In this document: piece by piece, positions 17,033 through 27,132 of the stretch
Layout: the number at the start of each line of letters is the position of its first letter
Position numbering within the stretch: the first letter of the stretch is position 1
Source of the DNA: Rivibacter subsaxonicus
Lineage (GTDB): Bacteria > Pseudomonadota > Gammaproteobacteria > Burkholderiales > Burkholderiaceae_C
Assembly: GCF_004217215.1 (NCBI RefSeq)
Contig: NZ_SHKP01000004.1
Coordinates: 280,829 to 344,828 of the forward strand
Direction: 5' to 3'
Length of the DNA stretch: 64,000 bases
The notes under the pieces: model-generated
Seen by the model: the letters and a program-made list of their open reading frames with translations, nothing else
Told to the model about the DNA's origin: nothing
The model's database searches: none
Position numbers and translations under genes: made by a program

Positions 17033-17788
17033 TCACGGCAGCGCCTGCGGCCCCAGGCGATCGATGGCGTCGGTGATCAGCCCGTCGACGCCGGCGTCTT
17101 CGAGCCGGCGCGCCTCGGCCTCGCCGTTGACGGTGTAGCAAAGCACGCGCAGGCCTGACTCCAGCGCCTGCAGCACCACCTCGGCATCGACGGCGCGGTG
17201 CTCGATGACCACCGCCACCGCGCCCAGTTCGCGCGCCGCGTCGCGCCAGCCGTCCGAAACGCGCTCGAGCAGCAGCGCGCGTGGCAGCGCGGGGGCGTGA
17301 TCGCGCGCCGCCGCCAGGGCTTCGATCGAGAACGAGCTCAGCAGCGGCGGTGGTGTCTCGATGCTGGCCCACAGGCGCTGGGCCTCGGTCGCGGCGATGC
17401 GCCCGCAGCGGGCGTCGTCCTCGGGGCCGGGCTTGAGTTCGAGGTTGAGCATCAGGCCGGTCTCGCGCGCCAGGCCGGCCAGCGCGGCCAGCGTGGGCAG
17501 CGGCTCGGTCGCGAACTCGGTGCCATGCCAGCGGCCGGCGTTGAGTTGCGCCATCGCGCTCCAGGGTTGCAGGCGGGCGAGGCCGAAGCCGTTGGTGGTG
17601 CGCTCAAGGCGCGCGTCGTGCAGCAGGAAGGGCACGCCGTCGCCGGAGAGCGTCACGTCGCACTCGGCCATCTGGTAGCCCAGCGCCAGGCCGACGCGGA
17701 ACGCGGCCAGGGTGTTCTCGGGCGCCAGCTTGCCGGCGCCGCGGTGGGCGATCCACAGCGGGTAGGGCCAGGGCGGCAGCGCTTCCAT
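17033..17788 (-). CDS. ugpQ: Glycerophosphodiester phosphodiesterase
   Basis: 251 residues (or 254 from ATG 17797). GDPD family: [18 protein letters not shown] holds the catalytic HRG and metal Glu, then [25 protein letters not shown], and VDGLITDAI at the end. It hydrolyses glycerophosphodiesters to glycerol-3-phosphate and an alcohol. No signal peptide, so cytosolic like UgpQ. It stands alone, divergent from the oxidoreductase gene at 17936. The gene symbol is by family resemblance; no ugp transporter is nearby. Confidence 0.88.
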   Translation of the reverse strand: MEALPPWPYPLWIAHRGAGKLAPENTLAAFRVGLALGYQMAECDVTLSGDGVPFLLHDARLERTTNGFGLARLQPWSAMAQLNAGRWHGTEFATEPLPTLAALAGLARETGLMLNLELKPGPEDDARCGRIAATEAQRLWASIETPPPLLSSFSIEALAAARDHAPALPRALLLERVSDGWRDAARELGAVAVVIEHRAVDAEVVLQALESGLRVLCYTVNGEAEARRLEDAGVDGLITDAIDRLGPQALP

Positions 17789-17935
17789 CCGGCGCATCGT
17801 ATTCAGGAAAGCCGCCTTGCGAGCGCCGTTGCGACATGTGCTTGCACTCTCTGTCGGGCGCCGGCCCTGCGACGCGAAGGCTTGTTGCGCTGCGATAGCA
17901 TTCGTTTCCGGCGTTTGCCGGGTGCTCCAGCCCTC

Positions 17936-20900
17936 ATGAACGCTCCGCTCCCCCTCCACAGCGTGCAAGCCGCCGCCGGCGCCAACGGCCTCGAAGCGCC
18001 GGCCCGCCTGCGCGAGATTCCGTACAACTACACCTCGTTCTCGGACCGCGAGATCGTGGTGCGCCTGCTCGGCGCGCGGGCCTGGGAGCTGCTCAACAAG
18101 CTGCGCGAGGAGCGCCGCACCGGCCGCTCGGCGCGCATGCTCTACGAGGTGCTGGGCGACATCTGGGTGGTTCAGCGCAACCCGTACCTGCAGGACGACC
18201 TGCTCGACAACCCCAAGCGCCGCGCGCTGCTGGTGCAGGCTCTGCATCACCGGCTCGGCGAGATCCAGAAGCGGCGCCAGCCCGGCACCGCGCTGCTGCC
18301 GGCGACCGACCCCGGCACCTTCACGGTGGAGCAGCGCGACGCGATGGTCGGCGAGTTGCTCGAGGCCGCCAGCAAGGCGGTCGGCGCCTTCGCGCGCAGC
18401 TTCGAGAAGGTGGCCGCGCTGCGCAAGGCGGCACGCAAGACGCTGGGCCGGCACACGGCCAAGGACAACATCAAGTTCGACGGCCTCTCGCGGGTCTCGC
18501 ACGTGACCGACGCCACCGACTGGCGCGTCGAGTACCCCTTCGTGGTGCTGACGCCCGACACCGAGGCCGAGATGGCGGGGCTGGTGGCGGCCTGCGTCGA
18601 ACTGGGGCTGACGATCATTCCGCGTGGCGGCGGCACCGGCTACACCGGCGGCGCGATCCCGCTGACCTGGACCAGCGCGGTGATCAACACCGAGAAGCTG
18701 GAGGCGATGAGCGAGGTCGAGCTGGTCACGCTGCCCGGCATGAGCCGGCCGGTGGCCACCGTCTGGAGCGAGGCCGGCGTGGTGACGCAACGCGTGGCCG
18801 ACGCCGCCGAGCGCGCCGGCCAGGTGTTTGCGGTGGACCCGACCTCGGCCGAGGCCAGCTGCATCGGCGGCAACATCGCGATGAACGCCGGCGGCAAGAA
18901 GGCCGTGCTGTGGGGCACCGCGCTCGACAACCTGGCGAGCTGGAAGATGGTGACGCCCGAGGCCAAGTGGCTCGAGGTGCACCGCATGGATCACAACCTC
19001 GGCAAGATCCATGACGCTCCGCAAGCCACCTTCGAGCTGCGCTACTTCGACGCCTCGGGCAAGCACCTGGAGCGCACCGAGACGCTGGTGATCCCGGGCT
19101 CGACCTTCCGCAAGGAGGGGCTCGGCAAGGACGTCACCGACAAGTTCCTGGCCGGCCTGCCCGGCATCCAGAAGGAAGGCTGCGACGGCCTGATCACCAG
19201 CGCGCGCTGGGTGGTGCACCGCATGCCGGGCCATGTGCGCACGGTGTGCCTGGAGTTCTTCGGCAATCCGAAGGACTGCGTGCCCTCGATCGTCGAGATC
19301 AAGGACTTCATGTTCGCCGAGGCGCAGAAGCCCGGTGGCGCGATCCTGGCCGGTCTGGAGCACCTGGACGACCGCTATCTCAAGGCGGTGGGTTACACCA
19401 CCAAGAGCAAGCGCGGCGCGGCGCTCGGTGGCTCCGGCCTGCCGAAGATGGTGCTGGTCGGCGACATCGTCGGCGACGACGAGGCCGCGGTGGCGCGCGC
19501 CACCAGCGAGGTGGTGCGCATCGCCAACTCGCGCAGCGGCGAGGGCTTCATCGCGGTCAGCGCCGAGGCGCGCAAGAAGTTCTGGCTCGACCGCAAGCGC
19601 ACCGCCGCGATCGCCAAGCACACCAACGCCTTCAAGATCAACGAGGACGTGGTGATCCCGCTGCCGCGGATGGGCGAGTACACCGAGGGCATCGAGCGCA
19701 TCAACATCGAGCTGAGCCTGCGCAACAAGCTGGCGCTGGCCGACCGGCTGGAGGCGCTGTTCGCCGCCGGTTCGCTGCCGCTGGGCAAGAGCGACGACGC
19801 GGGCGAGATCGCCTCGGCCGAGCTGCTGGAAGACCGCGTCGCGCAGGCGCTGGCGCTGGTGCGCGAAACACGCGCGCTCTGGCAGGGCTGGCTGCAGAGC
19901 CTGGATGTGATCGATGCCGACAGCGGCCGCAGCTTCTTTGCGCTGCTGCAGGACCACACGCTGCGCGCCTCGTGGAAGGTGCAGTTGCTCAAGCCCTTGC
20001 AGCAGATCTTTGCCGGCGATGCCTTCGCGCCGATCATCGAGCGCGCCAAGGCCATTCACAAGGAAGTGCTCAAGGGCCGCGTCTGGGTGGCGCTGCACAT
20101 GCATGCCGGCGACGGCAATGTGCACACCAACATCCCGGTCAACTCCGACAACTACGAGATGCTGCAGACCGCGCACGAGGCGGTCGGCCGCATCATGGCG
20201 CTGGCGCGGCGGCTCGATGGCGTGATCTCGGGCGAGCATGGCATCGGCATCACCAAGCTCGAGTTCCTCAGCGACGCCGAGCTCAAGCCCTTTGCCGACT
20301 ACAAGCAGCGCGTCGACCCGGAAGGGCGCTTCAACCGCGGCAAGCTGCTGCGGCGTGGCCTGGGCGGCGACGCCTGGCGCACCACCGCCAACGCTGACGG
20401 CGACCAGCTCGCCGCGCCGGTGCTGGCCGGCGACCTGAGCCATGCCTACACGCCGAGCTTCGGCCTGATGGGGCATGAGTCGATCATCATGCAGCAGAGC
20501 GACATCGGCGCGATCGCCGATTCGGTCAAGGACTGCCTGCGTTGCGGCAAGTGCAAGCCGGTCTGCGCGACGCACGTGCCGCGTGCCAACCTGCTCTACA
20601 GCCCGCGCAACAAGATCCTGGCGACCTCGTTGCTGGTCGAGGCCTTCCTCTACGAAGAGCAGACCCGGCGCGGCGTCAGCATCAAGCACTGGCAGGAGTT
20701 CGAGGACGTGGCCGACCACTGCACGGTCTGCCACAAGTGCCTGAGCCCGTGCCCGGTGAAGATCGACTTCGGCGACGTGTCGATGAACATGCGCAACCTG
20801 CTGCGCAAGATGGGGCAGAAGAGCTTCAGACCCGGCAATGCGGCGGCGATGCTGATGCTCAACGCGACCGACCCGACCACCATCAAGCTGGTGCGCACGG

Positions 20901-21949
20901 CGATGGTCGACGTCGGCTTCAAGGTGCAGCGCTTTGCCAACCGCATGCTGCGCCTGGCCGCGCGCGCGCAGACCGCGGCGCCCCCGGCGACGGTGGGCAG
21001 CGCACCGGTGAAGGAGCAGGTGATCCACTTCATCAACAAGAAGCTGCCCGGTGGGCTGCCCAAGAAGACGGCGCGCGCCTTGCTGGACATCGAGGACAAG
21101 AACTACGTCCCGATCATCCGCAACCCGCAGGCGACCAGCGCGGAGACGGAGGCGGTGTTCTATTTCCCCGGCTGCGGCTCGGAGCGGCTGTTCAGCCAGG
21201 TCGGCCTCGCGACGCAGGCGATGCTGTGGCATGCCGGCGTGCAGACCGTGCTGCCGCCGGGTTACCTGTGCTGCGGCTATCCGCAGCGCGGCTCGGGCCA
21301 GTTCGACAAGGCCGAGAAGATCATCACCGACAACCGGGTTCTGTTCCACCGCGTCGCCAACACGCTGAACTACCTCGACATCAAGACCGTGGTGGTGAGC
21401 TGCGGCACCTGCTACGACCAGTTGCAGGGCTACCAGTTCGAGAAGATCTTCCCCGGCTGCCGGATCATCGACATCCACGAGTTCCTGCTCGAGAAGGGCA
21501 TCAAGCTCGAGGCCGGTGGTGCCTACCTGTACCACGATCCCTGCCACAGCCCGCTGAAGCTGCAGGAGCCGATGAAGACGGTGAAGGCGCTGATGGGCGA
21601 TGCGGTGCTCAAGAGCGAGCGCTGCTGCGGCGAGAGCGGTACGCTGGGCGTGACGCGGCCGGACATTGCCACGCAGGTGCGCTTCCGCAAGGAAGAGCAA
21701 CTGCAGCAGGATGCCGTGGCGCTGAAGGCGCTGGCGCCCTCGGCCGCGGCGCAGGCCAACGTCAAGATCCTGACCTCGTGCCCGAGCTGCCTGCAGGGCC
21801 TCTCCCGCTACGAAGGCGACCTGCAGAACGGCTTGCTCGAGGCAGACTACATCGTGGTCGAGATGGCGCGCAAGATCCTCGGCGAGGAGTGGATGCCGAC
21901 TTACGTGAAGGCGGCCAACGACGGCGGGATCGAACGGGTGCTGGTGTGA
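17936..21949 (+). CDS. DUF3683-type FAD-linked oxidoreductase with Fe-S and CCG domains
   Basis: 1337 residues. N-terminal DUF3683 ([21 protein letters not shown]...), then an FAD_binding_4 domain with [13 protein letters not shown] near residue 230, an FAD-oxidase C-terminal domain ending in [13 protein letters not shown] near 765, two 4Fe-4S clusters ([11 protein letters not shown] about 866 and [12 protein letters not shown] about 928), and cysteine-rich CCG domains (FPGCG...[30 protein letters not shown]). The layout resembles D-lactate/glycolate dehydrogenases (GlcD+GlcF in one chain) feeding electrons to the quinone pool. Substrate not determined. Start ATG 17936; the 1583-codon frame upstream is not coding. 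Confidence 0.88.
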   Translation: MNAPLPLHSVQAAAGANGLEAPARLREIPYNYTSFSDREIVVRLLGARAWELLNKLREERRTGRSARMLYEVLGDIWVVQRNPYLQDDLLDNPKRRALLVQALHHRLGEIQKRRQPGTALLPATDPGTFTVEQRDAMVGELLEAASKAVGAFARSFEKVAALRKAARKTLGRHTAKDNIKFDGLSRVSHVTDATDWRVEYPFVVLTPDTEAEMAGLVAACVELGLTIIPRGGGTGYTGGAIPLTWTSAVINTEKLEAMSEVELVTLPGMSRPVATVWSEAGVVTQRVADAAERAGQVFAVDPTSAEASCIGGNIAMNAGGKKAVLWGTALDNLASWKMVTPEAKWLEVHRMDHNLGKIHDAPQATFELRYFDASGKHLERTETLVIPGSTFRKEGLGKDVTDKFLAGLPGIQKEGCDGLITSARWVVHRMPGHVRTVCLEFFGNPKDCVPSIVEIKDFMFAEAQKPGGAILAGLEHLDDRYLKAVGYTTKSKRGAALGGSGLPKMVLVGDIVGDDEAAVARATSEVVRIANSRSGEGFIAVSAEARKKFWLDRKRTAAIAKHTNAFKINEDVVIPLPRMGEYTEGIERINIELSLRNKLALADRLEALFAAGSLPLGKSDDAGEIASAELLEDRVAQALALVRETRALWQGWLQSLDVIDADSGRSFFALLQDHTLRASWKVQLLKPLQQIFAGDAFAPIIERAKAIHKEVLKGRVWVALHMHAGDGNVHTNIPVNSDNYEMLQTAHEAVGRIMALARRLDGVISGEHGIGITKLEFLSDAELKPFADYKQRVDPEGRFNRGKLLRRGLGGDAWRTTANADGDQLAAPVLAGDLSHAYTPSFGLMGHESIIMQQSDIGAIADSVKDCLRCGKCKPVCATHVPRANLLYSPRNKILATSLLVEAFLYEEQTRRGVSIKHWQEFEDVADHCTVCHKCLSPCPVKIDFGDVSMNMRNLLRKMGQKSFRPGNAAAMLMLNATDPTTIKLVRTAMVDVGFKVQRFANRMLRLAARAQTAAPPATVGSAPVKEQVIHFINKKLPGGLPKKTARALLDIEDKNYVPIIRNPQATSAETEAVFYFPGCGSERLFSQVGLATQAMLWHAGVQTVLPPGYLCCGYPQRGSGQFDKAEKIITDNRVLFHRVANTLNYLDIKTVVVSCGTCYDQLQGYQFEKIFPGCRIIDIHEFLLEKGIKLEAGGAYLYHDPCHSPLKLQEPMKTVKALMGDAVLKSERCCGESGTLGVTRPDIATQVRFRKEEQLQQDAVALKALAPSAAAQANVKILTSCPSCLQGLSRYEGDLQNGLLEADYIVVEMARKILGEEWMPTYVKAANDGGIERVLV

Positions 21950-22404
21950 GTATCTTGGCTGCGCGGCCGGTCGCCGGCTGCCCGCTGTGCGGCGAGGCCG
22001 GCGGCGTGCCGGTGGCAAGTGCGGGGCGCTGGCGCGTTATTCGCGCCGAGGACGCCGCATTTCCGGCCTTCTACCGGCTGGTCTGGCGCGAGCATGTCGC
22101 CGAGTTCAGCGATCTTCCGGCGGCCGAACGCCACGAATGCATCGACGCGGTGAGCGCGATCGAGACGGTGCTGCGCGAAACGCTGGCGCCGACCAAGATC
22201 AACCTCGCGACGCTCGGCAATGTGGTGCCGCACCTGCACTGGCACGTGATTGCCCGCTTCGGCTGGGACAGTCATTTTCCGAACCCGGTCTGGGGCGCCG
22301 AACAGCGCGAACCGTCGGTGCCGGCGGTGCAGAGGCTCGCGCTGCCGCTGGCTGAACTGGACGCCGCGGTCGCGCACGCGCTGGTGCCTTTCGGCGCCGA
22401 ATAG
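21946..22404 (+). CDS. HIT-family protein
   Basis: 152 residues starting at GTG 21946, overlapping the previous stop (GTGA). The histidine triad is HLHWHVI at about residue 93, with an N-terminal CPLC pair. HIT proteins are nucleotide hydrolases or transferases; this short bacterial group has no defined substrate. It is coupled to the DUF3683 oxidoreductase, an order common in Burkholderiales. Confidence 0.85.
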   Translation: MSILAARPVAGCPLCGEAGGVPVASAGRWRVIRAEDAAFPAFYRLVWREHVAEFSDLPAAERHECIDAVSAIETVLRETLAPTKINLATLGNVVPHLHWHVIARFGWDSHFPNPVWGAEQREPSVPAVQRLALPLAELDAAVAHALVPFGAE

Positions 22405-22432
22405 ACTGCTGGCTGTCAACAACGAGAAGCCC

Positions 22433-22858
22433 ATGGCCGGACTCACGCCCGATTCCCCGACGCCCACCGCCCTGACGGTTCACCAGAGCTCGCGCATCCT
22501 CGAGATCGAGTTCTCCGATGGTGCGCATTTCAGGCTGCCCTTCGAGCTGCTGCGTGTCTACTCGCCCTCGGCCGAGGTGCAGGGCCACGGCCCCGGCCAG
22601 GAGACGCTGCAGACCGGCAAGCGCGAGATCGGCATCACCGAGGTCACTCAGGTCGGCAACTACGCGATCCAGCCCACCTTCAGCGACGGTCACTTCAGCG
22701 GCCTGTTCTCGTGGGACTACCTGTACCAGCTCGGCCAGAACCAGGACCGGCTGCTGCAGCAATACCTAGACCGGCTGGCCGAAGCCGGCCTCGACCGCGA
22801 TGCGCCGATGGCGCCCGCCGCCGCCGCTGGTGGCGGCCATGCCTGCGGCAGTCACTGA
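22433..22858 (+). CDS. DUF971 (gamma-butyrobetaine hydroxylase-like N-domain) protein
   Basis: 141 residues. DUF971 core is VHQSSRILEIEFSDGAHFRLPFELLRVYSPSAEVQGHG and GNYAIQPTFSDGHFSGLFSWDYLYQL. The tail ends HACGSH, a Cys/His-rich end often seen in this group and possibly metal-binding. It sits 18 bases ahead of ubiE, the usual proteobacterial arrangement; a role in iron-sulfur or quinone metabolism has been suggested for the family but cannot be shown here. Confidence 0.85.
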   Translation: MAGLTPDSPTPTALTVHQSSRILEIEFSDGAHFRLPFELLRVYSPSAEVQGHGPGQETLQTGKREIGITEVTQVGNYAIQPTFSDGHFSGLFSWDYLYQLGQNQDRLLQQYLDRLAEAGLDRDAPMAPAAAAGGGHACGSH

Positions 22859-22876
22859 ACGCGCCAGACGCCCGCC

Positions 22877-23608
22877 ATGACCCAGACCCACTTCGGCTTC
22901 CAGACCGTCGACGAGAAGGAGAAGCAGGGCCGCGTCCGCGGCGTGTTCGACTCGGTGGCCTCGAACTACGACCTGATGAACGACGTCATGTCGATGGGCC
23001 TGCACCGGGTCTGGAAGGCCTACACGATCGCCGCCTCGCGGGTGCGCGAGGGCGACGCGGTGCTCGACATTGCCGGTGGCACCGGTGACCTTGCGCGCGC
23101 CTTTGCGCGCAAGGTTGGCGCCAGCGGCACCGTGGTCCACACCGACATCAACGAGGCCATGCTGCGCACCGGCCGCGATCGCCTGCTCGACGAGGGGCTC
23201 GCGCTGCCGACCACGCTGTGCGACGCCGAGGCGCTGCCTTTTGCAAGCAACAGTTTCGACGTCGTCAGCGTGGCCTTCGGTCTGCGCAACATGACGCACA
23301 AGGACAAGGCGCTGGCCGAGATGCAGCGCGTGCTCAAGCCGGCCGGCCGGCTGCTGGTGCTCGAGTTCTCCAAGGTCGCCAAGCCGCTCGAGAAGGCCTA
23401 CGACTGGTACTCCTTCAACATCCTGCCGCGGCTTGGGCAACTGATCGCGCGTGATGGCGAGAGTTACCGCTACCTGGCCGAGTCGATCCGCATGCATCCC
23501 GGTCAGGCCGAGTTGAAGGCGATGATGAAGGCGGCCGGCTTTGCCCACGTGGACGTGCACAACCTGAGTGCCGGCGTGGTGGCGCTGCACTGGGGCCTCA
23601 AGGCCTAG
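22877..23608 (+). CDS. ubiE: Ubiquinone/menaquinone biosynthesis C-methyltransferase
   Basis: 243 residues. UbiE signatures: [31 protein letters not shown] at the start, SAM motif [31 protein letters not shown] and the [11 protein letters not shown]-like [14 protein letters not shown] segment. It methylates the demethoxy-quinol ring carbon in ubiquinone synthesis. Directly after it the eps locus begins, whereas ubiJ and ubiB, usually adjacent, lie 31 kb away at 55.0 kb. Confidence 0.95.
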   Translation: MTQTHFGFQTVDEKEKQGRVRGVFDSVASNYDLMNDVMSMGLHRVWKAYTIAASRVREGDAVLDIAGGTGDLARAFARKVGASGTVVHTDINEAMLRTGRDRLLDEGLALPTTLCDAEALPFASNSFDVVSVAFGLRNMTHKDKALAEMQRVLKPAGRLLVLEFSKVAKPLEKAYDWYSFNILPRLGQLIARDGESYRYLAESIRMHPGQAELKAMMKAAGFAHVDVHNLSAGVVALHWGLKA

Positions 23609-23840
23609 CGTGCAGGCCGCCCGGGCCGAATGCCCGGTGCGCCCGTGCCAGCGGCAGTTCGTGCAACCGGAACAAATCGTTACCTCGACGATGTTCTGCG
23701 GCCGCAGCCCCCCAAGATAGGGCCTCGGTCCGAGGGAATGCCCTCGATACACTGGTTTGGCAGGTCTGCAAGAGCCGCTACTCCTTGGCGGATCACCGAG
23801 ACAGACCCCGTGCACACGGATCGTTCGGGAGTCCATGGTT
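23609..23840 (+). promoter_or_regulatory. Leader of the forward eps block, with overlapping inverted repeats
   Basis: 232 bases without a gene ahead of epsD. CCTCGGTCCGAGG (23723-23735) is a 13-base palindrome, and its right arm also pairs as GAGGG-AATG-CCCTC (23732-23745), so two exclusive hairpins are possible. TACACT at 23748-23753 could be a -10 box. I found no sigma-54 element with correct GG-N10-GC spacing here. The forward eps promoter is likely in this stretch. Confidence 0.4.
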
Positions 23841-24803
23841 ATGCAGTGGAGGCACAGTCCGCCCGGTAGTCGCATCACCCCGCGCATCGCGCGCGGCTTG
23901 CTGTTGGGGCTGGTCGTGCTTGGCGTGCTCGCCGGCTGTGGCGGCAAGAAGGGCGGCGCAACCCAGACCGCGGCGCGTGTCAACAAGGACGAAGTGACCG
24001 TCCACCAGATCAATTTCGTGCTGCAGCAGCAGCGCAACCTGCAGCCTGGCCAGGCCGATGGCGCCGCCAAGCAGGTGCTCGAGCGCCTGATCGACCAGCA
24101 GATCGCGGTGCAGCGCGCCGAGGATCTCAAGCTCGACCGCGACCCGCGCGTGGTGCAAACGGTCGAGGCCGCACGCAGGGAGATCCTGGCGCGGGCCTAC
24201 GCCGAACGGGTCGGCGAGGCGGCGGCCAAGCCGACCGCCGAAGAGATCAAGGCCTACTACGACGCCAACCCGGCGCTGTTCAGCGGGCGCCGCATCTACA
24301 GCCTGCAGGAACTCCAGATCGAGGCCCAGCCCGATCAACTGCCGCTGCTGCGCGAGAAGCTGCAGGGTGCCAAGAACATCGGCGAGTTCGCCGACTACCT
24401 CAAGGCCAACGACTTCAAGTTTGCCGGGTCGCAGGCGGTGCGGGCGGCCGAGCAGTTGCCGCTGGCCAGCCTGACGGCGCTGTCGCAACTCAAGGATGGG
24501 CAGTCGCTGCTCAACCCGAACGCCAACGGTGCAACGGTCGTGGTGCTCGCCGGGTCGCGCCCGCAACCGGTCGACGAAGCGCGCGCCAAGCCGGCGATCG
24601 AGCAGTTCCTGCTCAACGAACGCAAGCGTGATCTGGTCGGCAGGGACATGAAGGAGTTGCGGGCGGCGGCCACGGTCGAGTACCTCGGCAAGTTCGCCGA
24701 TGCAGCCTCGGCACCGGCGGCCGCACCCGCGGCGGCCGCATCGGCGGCCAGTCAGCCGCACGACCTTACCGAGGGGCTCAAGGGCCTCAAGAAAACCAAG
24801 TAG
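23841..24803 (+). CDS. epsD: EpsD-family peptidyl-prolyl cis-trans isomerase lipoprotein
   Basis: 320 residues. Lipoprotein signal with lipobox LAGC (Cys33). SurA/PpiC-like chaperone layout: an N-terminal helical region (VTVHQINFVLQQQRNLQPG, VLERLIDQQIAVQRAEDLKLDRDP) and a central parvulin-like domain from about residue 140 (FSGRRIYSLQELQIEA). EpsD proteins open exosortase-B type exopolysaccharide operons and may help fold outer-membrane export parts. ATG 23841 chosen for GGAG nine bases upstream; ATG 23835 is possible. First gene of the forward eps block. Confidence 0.85.
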   Translation: MQWRHSPPGSRITPRIARGLLLGLVVLGVLAGCGGKKGGATQTAARVNKDEVTVHQINFVLQQQRNLQPGQADGAAKQVLERLIDQQIAVQRAEDLKLDRDPRVVQTVEAARREILARAYAERVGEAAAKPTAEEIKAYYDANPALFSGRRIYSLQELQIEAQPDQLPLLREKLQGAKNIGEFADYLKANDFKFAGSQAVRAAEQLPLASLTALSQLKDGQSLLNPNANGATVVVLAGSRPQPVDEARAKPAIEQFLLNERKRDLVGRDMKELRAAATVEYLGKFADAASAPAAAPAAAASAASQPHDLTEGLKGLKKTK

Positions 24804-24818
24804 TCGAAGGAGCGCACC

Positions 24819-25643
24819 GTGGCATATCTGTCCAAGTTGCTGAGCCTGCTCTGGGTGGCGGCATTTCTGATGATCGGCCCAGCCGCGCACTCGCAGGCGG
24901 CGCCCGGTAGCGAAGTCAAGCGCGACTACGTGCTCGGTCCGGGCGACGTGGTGAGGGTCACGGTCTTTCAGAATCCCGACCTGTCGCTGGAGACGCGGAT
25001 ATCGGAGACCGGCTTCATCTCCTACCCGCTGCTAGGTCAGGTCAAGCTGGGTGGGCAGTCGGTCGCGACGGCCGAGAAGACGCTGGCCGATGGCCTGCGC
25101 AGCGGCAACTTCGTGCGCCAGCCGCAGGTGTCGGTGCTCGTGATGCAGGTCCGCGGCAACCAGGTCTCGGTGCTCGGCATGGTCGGCAAGCCCGGGCGCT
25201 ATCCGCTCGAGGCCGAGGGCACCAAGCTGACCGACGTGCTGGCCCAGGCCGGTGGCATTGCCGTCGGCGGCAGCGACGTCGTGGTCCTCACCGGCCAGCG
25301 CCAGGGCAAGCCGCTGCGCAAGGAGGTCGCCGTCACGACCCTGTTCATCCAGGGGGGAACGGAAGATCCGGTGCTTCAGAACGGCGACGTGCTGTATGTC
25401 GACCGGATGCCGATGGTGTACATCTATGGCGAGGTGCAGCGCCCGGGGGTGATCCGGCTCGAACGCGGCATGAGCGTGATGCAAGCCTTGGCCACCGGCG
25501 GCGGCCTGACCGCGCGCGGTACCGAAAAGGGACTGCGGGTGCACCGGCGCGGCGCCGACGGCAAGATTGTCGTGCTGCAGCCGGCCATGGACGACCTGGT
25601 GCAAAGCGGCGACGTGCTCTACGTCCGCGAGAGCATCTTCTGA
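24819..25643 (+). CDS. epsE: Polysaccharide export protein EpsE (Wza-like)
   Basis: 274 residues from GTG 24819 with GGAG upstream. Signal peptide (LLSLLWVAAFLMIGPAAHSQA). Poly_export domain (DYVLGPGDVVRVTVFQNPDLSLETRI...GFISYPLLGQV) followed by two SLBB-like domains (VSVLGMVGKPGRYPLEA and VYIYGEVQRPGVIRLERG). It forms the outer-membrane/periplasmic export channel part. No lipobox cysteine is visible, unlike classical Wza. Fifteen bases after epsD; the operon is tight. Confidence 0.88.
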   Translation: MAYLSKLLSLLWVAAFLMIGPAAHSQAAPGSEVKRDYVLGPGDVVRVTVFQNPDLSLETRISETGFISYPLLGQVKLGGQSVATAEKTLADGLRSGNFVRQPQVSVLVMQVRGNQVSVLGMVGKPGRYPLEAEGTKLTDVLAQAGGIAVGGSDVVVLTGQRQGKPLRKEVAVTTLFIQGGTEDPVLQNGDVLYVDRMPMVYIYGEVQRPGVIRLERGMSVMQALATGGGLTARGTEKGLRVHRRGADGKIVVLQPAMDDLVQSGDVLYVRESIF

Positions 25644-25668
25644 TCTGATCCGGGCAAGGAGCGCGATC

Positions 25669-27105
25669 GTGTCAATCACTCAGTTCTTGGCCGTCATGCA
25701 GGCACGCTGGAAGCTTGCCCTGTATGTCTTCCTCTTCGTCGTCCTGGCGACTGCCGTTGCGAGCCTGGTGCTGCCCAAGCGGTACACCGCGAGCACGGCG
25801 ATCGTGCTCGACGTCAAGTCGGTCGACCCGGTGGCCGGTGGCTACGTGCCCGGCTTGATGAGCACCACCTACATGGCGACCCAGGCCGACATCATCACCA
25901 GCGATCGCGTGGCGCGTCGCGTGGTGGCGATGCTGAAGCTGACCGAGAACGCCGAGATCCGCGAGCAGTGGCTGCAGGACACGGGCGGCCGCGGCGAGTT
26001 CGACGCCTGGCTCGCCAACCTGTTGCAGAACAACCTCGAGGTTCTGCCGTCGAAGTCGTCCAACGTCATCAAGATCAACTTCAGCGGCGTCGACGCCAAA
26101 TTCGCCGCGCTGCTGGCCAATGCCTTCGTGCAGGCCTACACCGATACCACGCTCGATCTGCGGGTCGAGCCGGCGCGCCAGTACAGCGGTTTCTTCGACG
26201 AGCGAGCCAAGACCTATCGCGAGGAGCTGGAGAAGGCGCAGTCGCGCCTGTCGGCCTACCAGAGGGAGAAGGGGCTGCTGGCCACCGACGAGCGGCTCGA
26301 CATCGAGAACGCGCGCCTGGCCGAGTTGTCTTCGCAGTTGGTGGCCATGCAGGCGCTGTCGGCCGAGTCGAGCAGTCGCCAGGCGCAGGTGAGAAATTCG
26401 GCCGACGAGTTGCGCGACGTGATGACCGATCCGATCGTCACCGGCCTGCGCGCCGAGGCGGGGCGTCAGCAGGCCCAGCTGCAGCAGCTCAGCGCGCGGC
26501 TTGGCGACGCTCATCCGCAGGTCATCGAGCTCAAGGCCAGCATCGCCGAGTTGCGCTCGCGCATCGCGATCGAGACGCGGCGCGTCTCGGGTAGCGTCGG
26601 CGTCAACAACAGCATCAACATCGGTCGCGAGGCCCAGGTGCGTGCCGCACTCGATCAGCAGCGCATCAAGCTGTTCCAGCTGAAGGCACAACGCGATGAC
26701 GCCTTGATCCTGCTCAAGGATGTGGAGACCGCGCAGAAGGCCTATGACGCGGTGCTCGGCCGTCTCAATCTCACGAAGCTGGACAGCCAGAACACGCTCA
26801 CCAATGTCGGTCTGCTGAGCTCGGCGACCGAGCCGCCGTTTGCCTCGTCCCCCAAGCTGTTCCTCAATCTCGGCGTTGCAGTCGTGCTTGGCGCGCTGCT
26901 GGCGGTGGCGGCCGTGTTGGTGCGCGAGTTCTTCGACCGTCGCGTGCGCACCATCGAGGACATCGCCGAGCAACTGCAACTTCCGGTGCTGTGCGTGATG
27001 CCGGGGCCGGCCAAGCGCCCGCGCTTCGGTCGTCAGCCCGATACCGCGAGGATCAGCATGCAGCAGCGGGTACTTGGCCTGCCAGCCGCGACGCGCACCG
27101 CTTGA
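25669..27105 (+). CDS. epsF: Chain-length determinant protein EpsF (Wzz/PCP-2a type)
   Basis: 478 residues from GTG 25669 (AAGGAG upstream). Two membrane helices flank a periplasmic coiled-coil domain: the first at LALYVFLFVVLATAVASLVLP, the second at LFLNLGVAVVLGALLAVAAVLV near residue 410. A long coiled coil spans about 180-390. Controls polymer length with the EpsG kinase. The Wzz-type cytosolic kinase is a separate gene (epsG), 27 bases downstream. Confidence 0.9.
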   Translation: MSITQFLAVMQARWKLALYVFLFVVLATAVASLVLPKRYTASTAIVLDVKSVDPVAGGYVPGLMSTTYMATQADIITSDRVARRVVAMLKLTENAEIREQWLQDTGGRGEFDAWLANLLQNNLEVLPSKSSNVIKINFSGVDAKFAALLANAFVQAYTDTTLDLRVEPARQYSGFFDERAKTYREELEKAQSRLSAYQREKGLLATDERLDIENARLAELSSQLVAMQALSAESSSRQAQVRNSADELRDVMTDPIVTGLRAEAGRQQAQLQQLSARLGDAHPQVIELKASIAELRSRIAIETRRVSGSVGVNNSINIGREAQVRAALDQQRIKLFQLKAQRDDALILLKDVETAQKAYDAVLGRLNLTKLDSQNTLTNVGLLSSATEPPFASSPKLFLNLGVAVVLGALLAVAAVLVREFFDRRVRTIEDIAEQLQLPVLCVMPGPAKRPRFGRQPDTARISMQQRVLGLPAATRTA

Positions 27106-27132
27106 GTTTCTTCAACGAACCGGCATCCGACC

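Noticed and set aside
17033-22018. 1661-codon open frame on the minus strand opposite the FAD/Fe-S oxidoreductase
   Set aside because: Only its last 251 codons (17033-17788) are a real gene, the glycerophosphodiesterase. The rest mirrors codon positions of the plus-strand gene in GC-rich DNA and shows His/Arg/Gln-rich low complexity.
23750-23785. Sigma-54-like TGGTTTGGCAGGTCTGCA before epsD
   Set aside because: GG-to-GC spacing is wrong for every alignment tried (9 or 14 instead of 12 between starts).
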